This document shows, one piece after another, positions 57,123-64,000 of a stretch of DNA of 64,000 nt. The stretch comes from Bradyrhizobium sp. SZCCHNS1050 (lineage in GTDB: Bacteria > Pseudomonadota > Alphaproteobacteria > Rhizobiales > Xanthobacteraceae): positions 3,041,501-3,105,500 of the forward strand of contig NZ_JAUETR010000001.1 in assembly GCF_032484785.1 (NCBI RefSeq). Reading direction: 5' to 3'. Made by a program: the position numbers and the translations under genes. The notes under the pieces were generated by a model that was given only the letters and a program-made list of their open reading frames with translations, ran no database searches and was not told the origin of the DNA. Position 1 is the stretch's first letter. Every line of letters starts with the position of its first letter.

Positions 57123-58022
57123 ATGCTCTCCATCACCTCGCTCTGGATTCCCTTCACGCTGGTCGCCGCCGCTGGCCAGGTCGCGCGCAATGCGATGCAG
57201 CGGTCGCTGACGGCGAAGCTCGGCACCTGGGGTGCGACCAATATCCGCTTCCTGTTCGGCTTTCCGTTCTCGCTGGTGTTCCTGACCGCGGTGCTGCTGG
57301 CCACCGGCGACCACCTGCCGTGGCCGCCGGCCGTGTTCTGGCCGTGGCTGCTGCTCGGTGCGCTCAGCCAGATCATCGCCACCGGGCTGATGCTGCTGGC
57401 GATGACCGACCGCTCCTTTGTCGTCACCACGGCCTATCTGAAGACCGAGGCGATCCAGACCGCGATCTTCGGCTTCATCTTTCTCGGTGATCCGCTGTCG
57501 GTGCCGAAGGTGATCGCGATCCTGATCGCCACCATCGGCGTCGTCATCACCGCGCTCAGGCCCGGCGGTGAGAAGAGCTTTGCCGAGTTGAGGCCGACCG
57601 TAACCGGCCTGGTTGCCGCGGCGTCGTTCGCCTTGTCGGCCGTCGGCTTCCGCGGCGCCATCATCACCGTCGACGGCGTGTCCTTCGTCACCGCCGCGTC
57701 GTACACGCTGGTCTGGGGCCTATTCTTGCAGACGGCGCTCCTCACCGTCTATCTGCTGGCGCGCGCGCCCGACATCCTGCGCGGAATCCTGTGGCTGTGG
57801 CGGCCATCGATGATGGCCGGCTTCGTCGGCGCCTTCGCATCGCAATTCTGGTTCCTGGCGTTCGCGCTGACCGCGGCCGCCAACGTCCGCACGCTCGCGC
57901 TGATCGAGGTACTGTTCGCGCAGGGCGTGTCGTACTATTCGTTCAAGCAGCCGGTTTCGCTGCGCGAGATCGGCGGCATCACGCTGATCGTCGCCGGCGT
58001 GGCGCTGCTGGTCGCCGTGTAG
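57123..58022 (+). CDS. EamA/DMT-family transporter
   Basis: A 299-residue protein with ten membrane helices in two repeats, function unknown. The second repeat carries Leu-Ile-Glu-Val-Leu-Phe-Ala-Gln-Gly. The ATG at 57123 (Met-Leu-Ser-Ile-Thr-Ser-Leu-Trp) is chosen; the frame is open upstream through the repeat at 56937-56972. The stop abuts the next gene tail-to-tail. Confidence 0.85.
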   Translation: MLSITSLWIPFTLVAAAGQVARNAMQRSLTAKLGTWGATNIRFLFGFPFSLVFLTAVLLATGDHLPWPPAVFWPWLLLGALSQIIATGLMLLAMTDRSFVVTTAYLKTEAIQTAIFGFIFLGDPLSVPKVIAILIATIGVVITALRPGGEKSFAELRPTVTGLVAAASFALSAVGFRGAIITVDGVSFVTAASYTLVWGLFLQTALLTVYLLARAPDILRGILWLWRPSMMAGFVGAFASQFWFLAFALTAAANVRTLALIEVLFAQGVSYYSFKQPVSLREIGGITLIVAGVALLVAV

Positions 58023-58460
58023 TCAGCCCTTGATCGCGATCAGCACGGCGCCGGCCGCGATCAGGGCGATGCCGATCCAGCCCTGCAGGCTCGGTCGTTC
58101 GCCGAGAAACACGGCGCCGAACAAGGCGACCAGCACGACGCTGAGCTTGTCGATCGGCGCGACCAGCGTCGCGGGTCCGAGCTTCAGGGCGCGGAAGTAG
58201 CACAGCCACGAGGCGCCGGTGCCGAGCGCCGACAGCGTCAGGAACACCCAGCTCTTGGTCGAGATCGGTCCCGGGCTGGTGAGCTGGCCCGTCGCAAACA
58301 GGATCAGCGCCAGCGTCACCAGCACGATCGCGGTGCGGATCAGCGTGGCAAGATCGGAGTTGAGACCTTCGACGCCAACCTTGGCGAAGATGGCGGTGAG
58401 GGCCGCGAACAGCGCGGAGAGGAGGGCCCAGAGCTGCCAGGACGAGGAGAGGGGGGACAT
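58023..58460 (-). CDS. Half-size EamA-family transporter
   Basis: A 145-residue membrane protein with five helices and a single EamA repeat, so half the usual length; it probably works as a homodimer. It carries Leu-Ser-Ala-Leu-Phe-Ala-Ala-Leu-Thr-Ala-Ile-Phe-Ala-Lys near the start and Lys-Leu-Ser-Val-Val-Leu-Val-Ala-Leu-Phe in the fourth helix, as in COG2510 members. Substrate unknown. It is convergent with the DMT gene at 57123, with no gap. Confidence 0.88.
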   Translation of the reverse strand: MSPLSSSWQLWALLSALFAALTAIFAKVGVEGLNSDLATLIRTAIVLVTLALILFATGQLTSPGPISTKSWVFLTLSALGTGASWLCYFRALKLGPATLVAPIDKLSVVLVALFGAVFLGERPSLQGWIGIALIAAGAVLIAIKG

Positions 58461-58506
58461 GTCGTCACACCGGCGAAAGAGAGAGTGCAGGCCGAGATCT
58501 CTCCCC

Positions 58507-58581
58507 CGTCATTGCGAGCGAAGCGAAGCAATCCAGAATCTTTGCTCGGCGCTGGATTGCTTCGCTTCGCTCGCAATGACG
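58507..58581. repeat. REP-like palindrome (cgtcattgcgag family), perfect copy
   Basis: Perfect 30-bp arms at 58507-58536 and 58552-58581 surround a 15-base loop. It lies between the DUF1178 gene and the half-size transporter gene, both on the minus strand, so it could end the comF-DUF1178 operon. Confidence 0.9.
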
Positions 58582-58600
58582 GAGAGGGCGTCTCTATTGC

Positions 58601-59077
58601 TCAATTCCGGTCGTCCGGCAGCACCGGGATCGGCGCGACCTCGATGCCTTCCTCGATCAGTTCGCGGGCCTCGTCGAGCGAGGCCTCGCCATAGATCGGC
58701 CGGTGCTCGGTCTCGCCGTAATGCATCTTGCGCGCTTCCGTCGGGAAACGCTCGCCGACGTCGTCGGCGTTCTTGACGATGTGGTCGCGCAGCTCCTTGA
58801 GCTTGGCGCGCAGCTCGCGCTCCTGCGCCATCATCAGCGCGGTCGATCCCGGCGGAATCACTTCCTGCGCCGGCGGCGGTGAGGCCGGCACCGGCACGGC
58901 CTCGCGGCCCTTCTTGCTGACGATGCGCGGCGCCATGATCGCCTTCTCGACCTTGGTCGAGCCGCAGGTCGGGCATTCCACCAGCTTGCGCTTCACCTGC
59001 GAATCGTAGGCCGAGGAGCTCTGGAACCAGCTTTCGAACGTATGGTCACGCTCGCAGCGCAGCGCATAGCGGATCAT
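58601..59077 (-). CDS. DUF1178 family protein
   Basis: A 158-residue protein with an N-terminal zinc-ribbon-like part (Cys8 in Leu-Arg-Cys-Glu-Arg-Asp-His and Cys-Pro-Thr-Cys near 35-38), the family phrase Lys-Ala-Ile-Met-Ala-Pro-Arg, and a helical C-terminus with Glu-Ala-Arg-Lys-Met-His-Tyr-Gly-Glu-Thr. Function unknown. It overlaps the nitrilase gene by 4 bases (ATGA), indicating coupling in one operon with grxC and comF. Confidence 0.93.
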   Translation of the reverse strand: MIRYALRCERDHTFESWFQSSSAYDSQVKRKLVECPTCGSTKVEKAIMAPRIVSKKGREAVPVPASPPPAQEVIPPGSTALMMAQERELRAKLKELRDHIVKNADDVGERFPTEARKMHYGETEHRPIYGEASLDEARELIEEGIEVAPIPVLPDDRN

Positions 59078-59952
59078 GCCGAGCCCCGCACCAGGTGCAG
59101 ATAGTCCGGACCCGCGTTGGGGTCGGCGATGCCGAACCGGCGGCCGTGTTGCAGCGAAGGAATGGTCTGGCGCACGCTCTCGACCCGCGACGGATCGATG
59201 CGCGCCATGATCACGCCGGGCTCGACGCCGCCCTCGGCGAGAATCTCGCCCCAGGGATCGATGATCAGCGAGTGGCCGAAGGTCTCGCGCTTGTTCTCGT
59301 GCAGGCCGCACTGGGCGGCGGCGAACACGAAGCATCCGGTCTCGATGGCGCGGGCGCGCAGCAGCGTGTGCCAGTGCGCCTCGCCGGTCTTGCGGGTGAA
59401 GGCGGAGGGCACGCTGATGAAGGAGGCGCCGCTCTCGGCCAGCGCGCGATACAGCGCCGGGAAGCGCACGTCGTAGCAGATCGTCAGCCCCAGACGACCC
59501 CAGGGCAGATCCGAGATCACGGCCGTCTCGCCCGGCTGATAGTTGGCCGACTCGCGATAGCTCTCACCGCCCGGCAGGTCGATGTCGAACATGTGGATCT
59601 TGTCGTAGCTCGCCAGCACGTTGCCCTGGGGCCCGATCAGGAACGAGCGGTTCACGGCCTTGTCTGCCGAGAAGCGCAGCGCCAGCGACCCGATGTGCAA
59701 ATGGATGCCTAGCTCCTTGGCGAGCGCCTGATAGACCTTCAGCGAGGGATCGTCCGCCTCGCTCTTGAGCTGCTCGAACAGCGCCGTCCGATTGAGCTGC
59801 ATCATGTTGCTCACTTCCGGCGTCTGGACGTACTCCGCGCCCTGCGCGACCGCTTCCCGGATCAGCCTGGTGCCCTGCTCGAGGCTCGGCTCGGGCAGGA
59901 GCGAGGTGCGCATCTGCACCATAGCGGCGGTAAAGCTGCGGTCGTTGCTCAT
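59074..59952 (-). CDS. Carbon-nitrogen hydrolase (nitrilase superfamily, Nit-like)
   Basis: A 292-residue nitrilase-fold enzyme. The triad is Glu in Thr-Pro-Glu-Val, Lys in Tyr-Asp-Lys-Ile-His-Met-Phe-Asp and Cys in Thr-Ile-Cys-Tyr-Asp-Val-Arg-Phe-Pro. It resembles Nit1/Nit2 proteins that repair deaminated glutathione or hydrolyse omega-amides; its position after glutaredoxin fits a glutathione link. It overlaps both neighbours by 4 bases. Confidence 0.92.
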   Translation of the reverse strand: MSNDRSFTAAMVQMRTSLLPEPSLEQGTRLIREAVAQGAEYVQTPEVSNMMQLNRTALFEQLKSEADDPSLKVYQALAKELGIHLHIGSLALRFSADKAVNRSFLIGPQGNVLASYDKIHMFDIDLPGGESYRESANYQPGETAVISDLPWGRLGLTICYDVRFPALYRALAESGASFISVPSAFTRKTGEAHWHTLLRARAIETGCFVFAAAQCGLHENKRETFGHSLIIDPWGEILAEGGVEPGVIMARIDPSRVESVRQTIPSLQHGRRFGIADPNAGPDYLHLVRGSA

Positions 59953-60224
59953 GATGTCGCCTTGTCTCCCGCCAGCATGGCGTCGAGCCGGCCCTCGCGA
60001 TCGAGCGCGTAGAGGTCGTCGCAGCCGCCGACATGGGTGTGGCCGATGAAGATCTGCGGAAAGGTCGAGCCCGGGCCGACACGATCATACATCTTCTGCC
60101 GAATCGTCGGATCCTTGCCCGCGTCATGCTCGGTGAAGGGGACGTTCTTGCGGCTCAGAAGCGATTTGGCGGCCGTGCAGTAGCCGCACCCCGGACGGGT
60201 ATAGATTTCGATCGCAGCGGTCAT
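59949..60224 (-). CDS. grxC: Glutaredoxin 3
   Basis: A 91-residue dithiol glutaredoxin that reduces disulfides with glutathione. The active site is Cys-Gly-Tyr-Cys in Pro-Gly-Cys-Gly-Tyr-Cys-Thr; the cis-Pro and Gly-Gly-Cys-Asp-Asp-Leu glutathione-binding parts are present. It lies between comF and the nitrilase gene and overlaps the latter by 4 bases. Confidence 0.96.
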   Translation of the reverse strand: MTAAIEIYTRPGCGYCTAAKSLLSRKNVPFTEHDAGKDPTIRQKMYDRVGPGSTFPQIFIGHTHVGGCDDLYALDREGRLDAMLAGDKATS

Positions 60225-60253
60225 GTCGCGCTCAGCTGTTACGGAACGACAGA

Positions 60254-61057
60254 TTATATGGGAGCGCGGGGGGCATCGACAACCCGGGCGAAAACCAGCA
60301 CGCTGACCTCTGCCGCCTTGGCGCGCAGCAGAGCGCGGGCGCAGGCATCCACCGTCGCGCCGGTGGTCAGCACGTCGTCGACGATCACGATGCGGCGCCC
60401 CTGCACGTCATGCAGGCGGTCTGAAGATACCTGGAATGCGCCCTGCACATTGCTGGTGCGCTGGGCGCGCGACAGTCCGACCTGCTGCTCGGTTGCCCGC
60501 ACGCGGCGCAGCGCATCGCCGTGCATTCGGACGCCGCTGGACCGGGCGATCACCCGCGCCAGCGCGCCGGACTGGTTGTAGCGGCGGCTGAAGCCGCGCC
60601 GCCAGTGCAACGGCACGGGCACCACGAGGTCGGCCTCGGCCAGCAGCTCGCGGCCGGCGCGCGCCATCCAGCGGCCCATGATCGGCGCCAGATCGGTGCG
60701 GTCCTGATATTTCAGCTGATGCACCAGGGTGCGGGCGACCTCGTCATAGCGCACGGCGGCGCGGGCGCGGGCGTACGCCGGCGGCGCCGCGATCGCTTCC
60801 ATCGACAGCAGCTCGGGGCCCGGATCGTAGACGAAGGGGATGCCGAGCTTCGGGCAATACGGCCGCTCGATGAACGACAATTTGCCCCAGCAGGCCGCGC
60901 AGACGCCCTCGCCGTCGACCGGCTCGCGGCAGGCGATGCACAGCGTCGGCAGTGCAATATCGAGTGCGAGCTTCGCAACGTGCGCGAGACTGCCATGCAG
61001 GGCGCCCACGGCTGCACGAAGTCGTCCGACGCTGATTGGAGCAAACGTCACACCCAT
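60254..61057 (-). CDS. comF: ComF family protein
   Basis: A 267-residue protein with a zinc-binding N-terminal part (Cys-Ile-Ala-Cys and Cys-Ala-Ala-Cys) and a C-terminal phosphoribosyltransferase-like domain with Ile-Val-Asp-Asp-Val-Leu-Thr-Thr-Gly-Ala-Thr. ComF helps DNA uptake in competent bacteria; a role in DNA repair or nucleotide metabolism is possible here. It heads the operon with grxC (29 bp), nitrilase and DUF1178. Confidence 0.93.
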   Translation of the reverse strand: MGVTFAPISVGRLRAAVGALHGSLAHVAKLALDIALPTLCIACREPVDGEGVCAACWGKLSFIERPYCPKLGIPFVYDPGPELLSMEAIAAPPAYARARAAVRYDEVARTLVHQLKYQDRTDLAPIMGRWMARAGRELLAEADLVVPVPLHWRRGFSRRYNQSGALARVIARSSGVRMHGDALRRVRATEQQVGLSRAQRTSNVQGAFQVSSDRLHDVQGRRIVIVDDVLTTGATVDACARALLRAKAAEVSVLVFARVVDAPRAPI

Positions 61058-61135
61058 GTATTGAGGCTAGCGCCGCAACCCACGCGGCTCAAGCGGTGCA
61101 TTGCCCGACCGCGAGGATCGGCGTAACCAGCCCCA

Positions 61136-61981
61136 ATGGTCCAGTCCGTCACCACTCCCGTTCTGTTCGATCGCAGTTTGCTCGCGCTCAGGCAGCGGCG
61201 GGCTGCGGCAGCGCCGGAGACCTTCCTGTTGGAGCGCGTTGCGGAGGACATCGAGGATCGGCTTGCGGCAGTGAACCGGTCCTTCACCGCGGCTGCCGAC
61301 GTCTGGACGCCGGCCGCGGGCTTGAAGCCGTATCTTTCGGGACGCCTCTCGCAGCTCGCACATATCGCTGCGCCGGAAACGGCAGATGAGCGGCTGCCGC
61401 TGGCCGCGCAATCGCTCGATCTCGCGCTGTCGGCGCTGGCGTTTCAATTCGTCAACGATCTGCCCGGACTGCTGGTGCAGATTCGCCGCGCCTTGCGCCC
61501 CGATGGTCTGCTGCTGGCGGCGATGATCGGCGGCGATACGCTGACCGAGCTCCGGCAGAGCTTCGCGGCGGCCGAAGCCGAATGCGAGGGCGGCGTCTCG
61601 CCGCGCGTCGCGCCGTTCGCCGATCTGCGCGATGTCGGCGGGCTGTTGCAGCGTGCCGGCTTCGCGCTGCCCGTCACCGACGTCGACCGCGTCGTGGTCC
61701 GCTATGCCAGCGCGCTTGGCCTGATGCAGGATCTCCGCCGCATGGGCGCGACCAACAGCCTGGTCGAGCGGCGCCGCACGCCGCTGCGCCGCGCCACCCT
61801 GCTGCGCATGGCCCACATCTATGCCGAACGCTTCGCCGACCCCGACGGCCGCATCCGCGCCACCTTCGACATCATCTGGTTATCCGGCTGGGCCCCGCAC
61901 GAAAGCCAGCAGAAGCCGCTGAAGCCGGGCTCGGCGACAGCGAGCCTCGAGGCGGCGGTGAAGAAAGCAGGCCGCGACTAG
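61136..61981 (+). CDS. SAM-dependent methyltransferase, BioC/NDUFAF5-like
   Basis: A 281-residue protein with a methyltransferase fold. The N-terminus (Leu-Phe-Asp-Arg-Ser-Leu-Leu-Ala-Leu-Arg-Gln-Arg-Arg-Ala) and the segment Ala-Leu-Arg-Pro-Asp-Gly-Leu-Leu-Leu-Ala resemble NDUFAF5-type proteins of alphaproteobacteria and mitochondria, known as arginine hydroxylases in complex I assembly. SAM motif I is weak, which also occurs in that group. It is divergent from comF. Confidence 0.82.
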   Translation: MVQSVTTPVLFDRSLLALRQRRAAAAPETFLLERVAEDIEDRLAAVNRSFTAAADVWTPAAGLKPYLSGRLSQLAHIAAPETADERLPLAAQSLDLALSALAFQFVNDLPGLLVQIRRALRPDGLLLAAMIGGDTLTELRQSFAAAEAECEGGVSPRVAPFADLRDVGGLLQRAGFALPVTDVDRVVVRYASALGLMQDLRRMGATNSLVERRRTPLRRATLLRMAHIYAERFADPDGRIRATFDIIWLSGWAPHESQQKPLKPGSATASLEAAVKKAGRD

Positions 61982-62043
61982 ACTTTCTCCCGAAGGCCGG
62001 GCCTTATAGCCGTCGCCTATCAAGTCGCACGGTATCGCCTGCC

Positions 62044-62466
62044 ATGCTTACCCGGATCGACTACGTCGCGGTCTATGTCGCCGATCAAAGAGCTGCACTC
62101 GACTTCTATGTCGATACACTCGGATTTGAACTGCGGCATTGCTCGCCTGGCGGCATCATCAATTGGGGATATGATCTGACCGTAGGCCTGCCCGGGCAGC
62201 GCATGATGCTGCAACTCACCTTACGCCCGCCCGGCGACACCTCGCGCAGCACCCCGATCATGCTGAGCTGTACGGATTTGGAGCAGACCTACCACGCTCT
62301 GCTTGCAAAGGGAGTTCGCTTCCACTGTCACCTCAATGGCGGGCTTGAATTCGTGTCGTTCTACGATCCAGACGGCAATGAATTTTATATGTCCGATAAT
62401 AGCCAGAACTGGATCGACGAAAACGCCCTTGCACGAATGAAACAAGGGGTTCCGGACGGGCCATGA
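62044..62466 (+). CDS. VOC family (glyoxalase-like) protein
   Basis: A 140-residue protein of the vicinal oxygen chelate fold with two beta-alpha-beta-beta-beta units. The opening Tyr-Val-Ala-Val-Tyr-Val-Ala-Asp-Gln-Arg-Ala-Ala-Leu-Asp-Phe-Tyr and the end Asp-Pro-Asp-Gly-Asn-Glu-Phe-Tyr are typical. The substrate is unknown. Codon use is less GC-rich than its neighbours, which may mark recent transfer. The ATG at 62044 is the likely start. Confidence 0.88.
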   Translation: MLTRIDYVAVYVADQRAALDFYVDTLGFELRHCSPGGIINWGYDLTVGLPGQRMMLQLTLRPPGDTSRSTPIMLSCTDLEQTYHALLAKGVRFHCHLNGGLEFVSFYDPDGNEFYMSDNSQNWIDENALARMKQGVPDGP

Positions 62467-62497
62467 ACTCGCCCGGAGAAACGTCGCTGCGCGATCC

Positions 62498-62908
<411 letters not shown>

Positions 62909-63088
62909 GGTCCGATCGGTTTGAGAGGGATGCGCCGGTCCGAGAACCAGGTGCGCCTGTTGAGGGAATCTTAACCTAGGCCGTTTCGAGCCCGGTTTCC
63001 ACGGTCGAAATAAGCCAACCTTAATGGCCGGCCGCGTATTTTCACGGGTGAACGCCATGGCCTCCTCATGGTTTGTTAGGCATCATTC

Positions 63089-64000
63089 ATGCGAATTTTA
63101 TCCAGCCTGCTCGGCCGCCTGCGGCGCGACGTCAGCGGCAACGTCGCGGTGACCTTCGCGATCGTCTGCGTCCCGCTGATCACCGCGGTCGGCTGCGGCG
63201 TCGACTACAGCCGCGCCAACCAGATGCGCGCCAAGCTGCAGGCGGCGGTCGACGCCGCCTCGGTCGGCGCGGTGTCCCGGACCTCGCCGGCCTTCATCGC
63301 CGCGGGCACGATGACCTCGGACGGCGTGATCGCCGCCGGCAATGACGATGCGGCGAAGATCTTCAACGGCAACATGTCGGGCACGTCAGGCTATACGCTG
63401 ACCAGCCTGACGCCGGAGGTGAAGAAGGCCGGCTCGGTGCTGACCGCCACCGTGTCGTTCTCGGCCACCGTGCCGATGATGTTCATGAACATCGTCGGGT
63501 TCAAGACCATGACCCTGCAGGGATCGTCGACCGCCAAGGCTTCGATGCCGCGATACATCGATTTCTATCTGCTGCTCGACAATTCGCCGTCGATGGGCGT
63601 GGCGGCGACGCCGGCGGACGTGACCAAGATGGTCAATGCGACCTCCGACAAATGCGCCTTCGCCTGCCACGACTACAACGACTCCAACAACTACTACAAT
63701 CTCGCCAAGACGCTCAACGTGACCACCCGGATCGACGTGCTGCGCAGCGCCACCCAGCAGCTCATGGACACGGCGCAGCAGACGCAGACCTATACGAACC
63801 AGTTCCGCATGGCGATCTACGATTTCGGCGCAGCGTCGAAGACGATCGGATTGCGGGCGCTGTTTTCGCTGTCGTCGAGCCTGTCCAGCGCCAAGAGCGC
63901 CGCGGGCAACATCGACCTGATGGGCGTCTACGGCAACAATGATTCCTACACGGCCGACAAGGATACGCCGTTCACCACGGTGTTCCCCGCCATCAACAAC
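63089..64000 (+). CDS. TadG-like Flp pilus assembly protein with vWA domain (3' end outside window)
   Basis: The frame is open from the ATG at 63089 for 304 codons to the window edge. A basic N-terminus is followed by one membrane helix (about 18-40) with Gly-Asn-Val-Ala-Val-Thr-Phe-Ala-Ile-Val of the Tad-like (DUF2134/TadE-G) type. A von Willebrand A domain starts near residue 153 with the metal site Asp-Asn-Ser-Pro-Ser. Such proteins take part in tight-adherence pilus assembly or envelope adhesion. It faces away from mutT. Confidence 0.88.
   Translation, partial: MRILSSLLGRLRRDVSGNVAVTFAIVCVPLITAVGCGVDYSRANQMRAKLQAAVDAASVGAVSRTSPAFIAAGTMTSDGVIAAGNDDAAKIFNGNMSGTSGYTLTSLTPEVKKAGSVLTATVSFSATVPMMFMNIVGFKTMTLQGSSTAKASMPRYIDFYLLLDNSPSMGVAATPADVTKMVNATSDKCAFACHDYNDSNNYYNLAKTLNVTTRIDVLRSATQQLMDTAQQTQTYTNQFRMAIYDFGAASKTIGLRALFSLSSSLSSAKSAAGNIDLMGVYGNNDSYTADKDTPFTTVFPAINN

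Overview
This 64 kb window is chromosomal DNA of a GC-rich alphaproteobacterium, most likely Bradyrhizobium or a close relative in the Nitrobacteraceae. The inference rests on gene content (glnD, mutS, zur, ispG, phaR-phaAB, lysC-ptsP-prfA-prmC-DUF4167, comF-grxC-nitrilase-DUF1178, a TadG-like protein), strong G/C preference at third codon positions, and many palindromic intergenic repeats. No rRNA, tRNA or CRISPR array was recognised.

Layout: 1-4.8 kb holds a branched-chain amino acid type binding protein (cut by the window edge), a DUF1304 membrane protein and glnD. 5-9.6 kb is a sulfonate/nitrate/taurine-type ABC importer whose binding-protein gene is separated from its permease and ATPase genes by an IS110-family insertion, followed by osmC. 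9.8-13.5 kb has a membrane protein and mutS. 13.9-17.2 kb has a thiolase (pcaF-like), an intradiol dioxygenase and an APH-like kinase. 17.5-21 kb is an envelope-stress cluster: a TnpB-like N-terminal segment running in frame into a PspA homologue, then a YqiJ-like OB-fold membrane protein and a flotillin. 21.3-24.5 kb is a marR-emrA-emrB drug efflux operon. 24.7-28.6 kb carries zur, a DMT transporter, ispG and a GNAT protein.

28.8-36.7 kb holds a CPA1 antiporter, an NTF2-like protein, a secreted caspase-like protein, DUF1345, a polyprenyl synthase, mtgA, rpmF and a hypothetical membrane protein. 36.7-45.4 kb includes two c-di-GMP proteins flanking the polyhydroxybutyrate cluster phaR, phaA, phaB and a YddG-like exporter. 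45.4-49.9 kb has a DUF985 cupin, gloB, a methyltransferase, DUF4167 and prmC. 50.1-56.5 kb has prfA, ptsP (nitrogen PTS enzyme I), lysC, a PH-domain protein and ubiG. 56.6-64 kb has a GIY-YIG nuclease framed by perfect 36-bp inverted repeats, two DMT proteins, the DUF1178-nitrilase-grxC-comF operon, a methyltransferase, a VOC protein, mutT and the start of a TadG-like pilus assembly gene.

The less ordinary material is: (1) an IS110 element with a structured non-coding left end, inside a dispersed repeat and inside a transporter operon; (2) the TnpB-like head with no RuvC part joined in frame to pspA; (3) the GIY-YIG gene inside a pair of repeats related to solo repeats elsewhere in the window; and (4) two repeat families whose copies show compensatory base changes, implying selection or copying for secondary structure.
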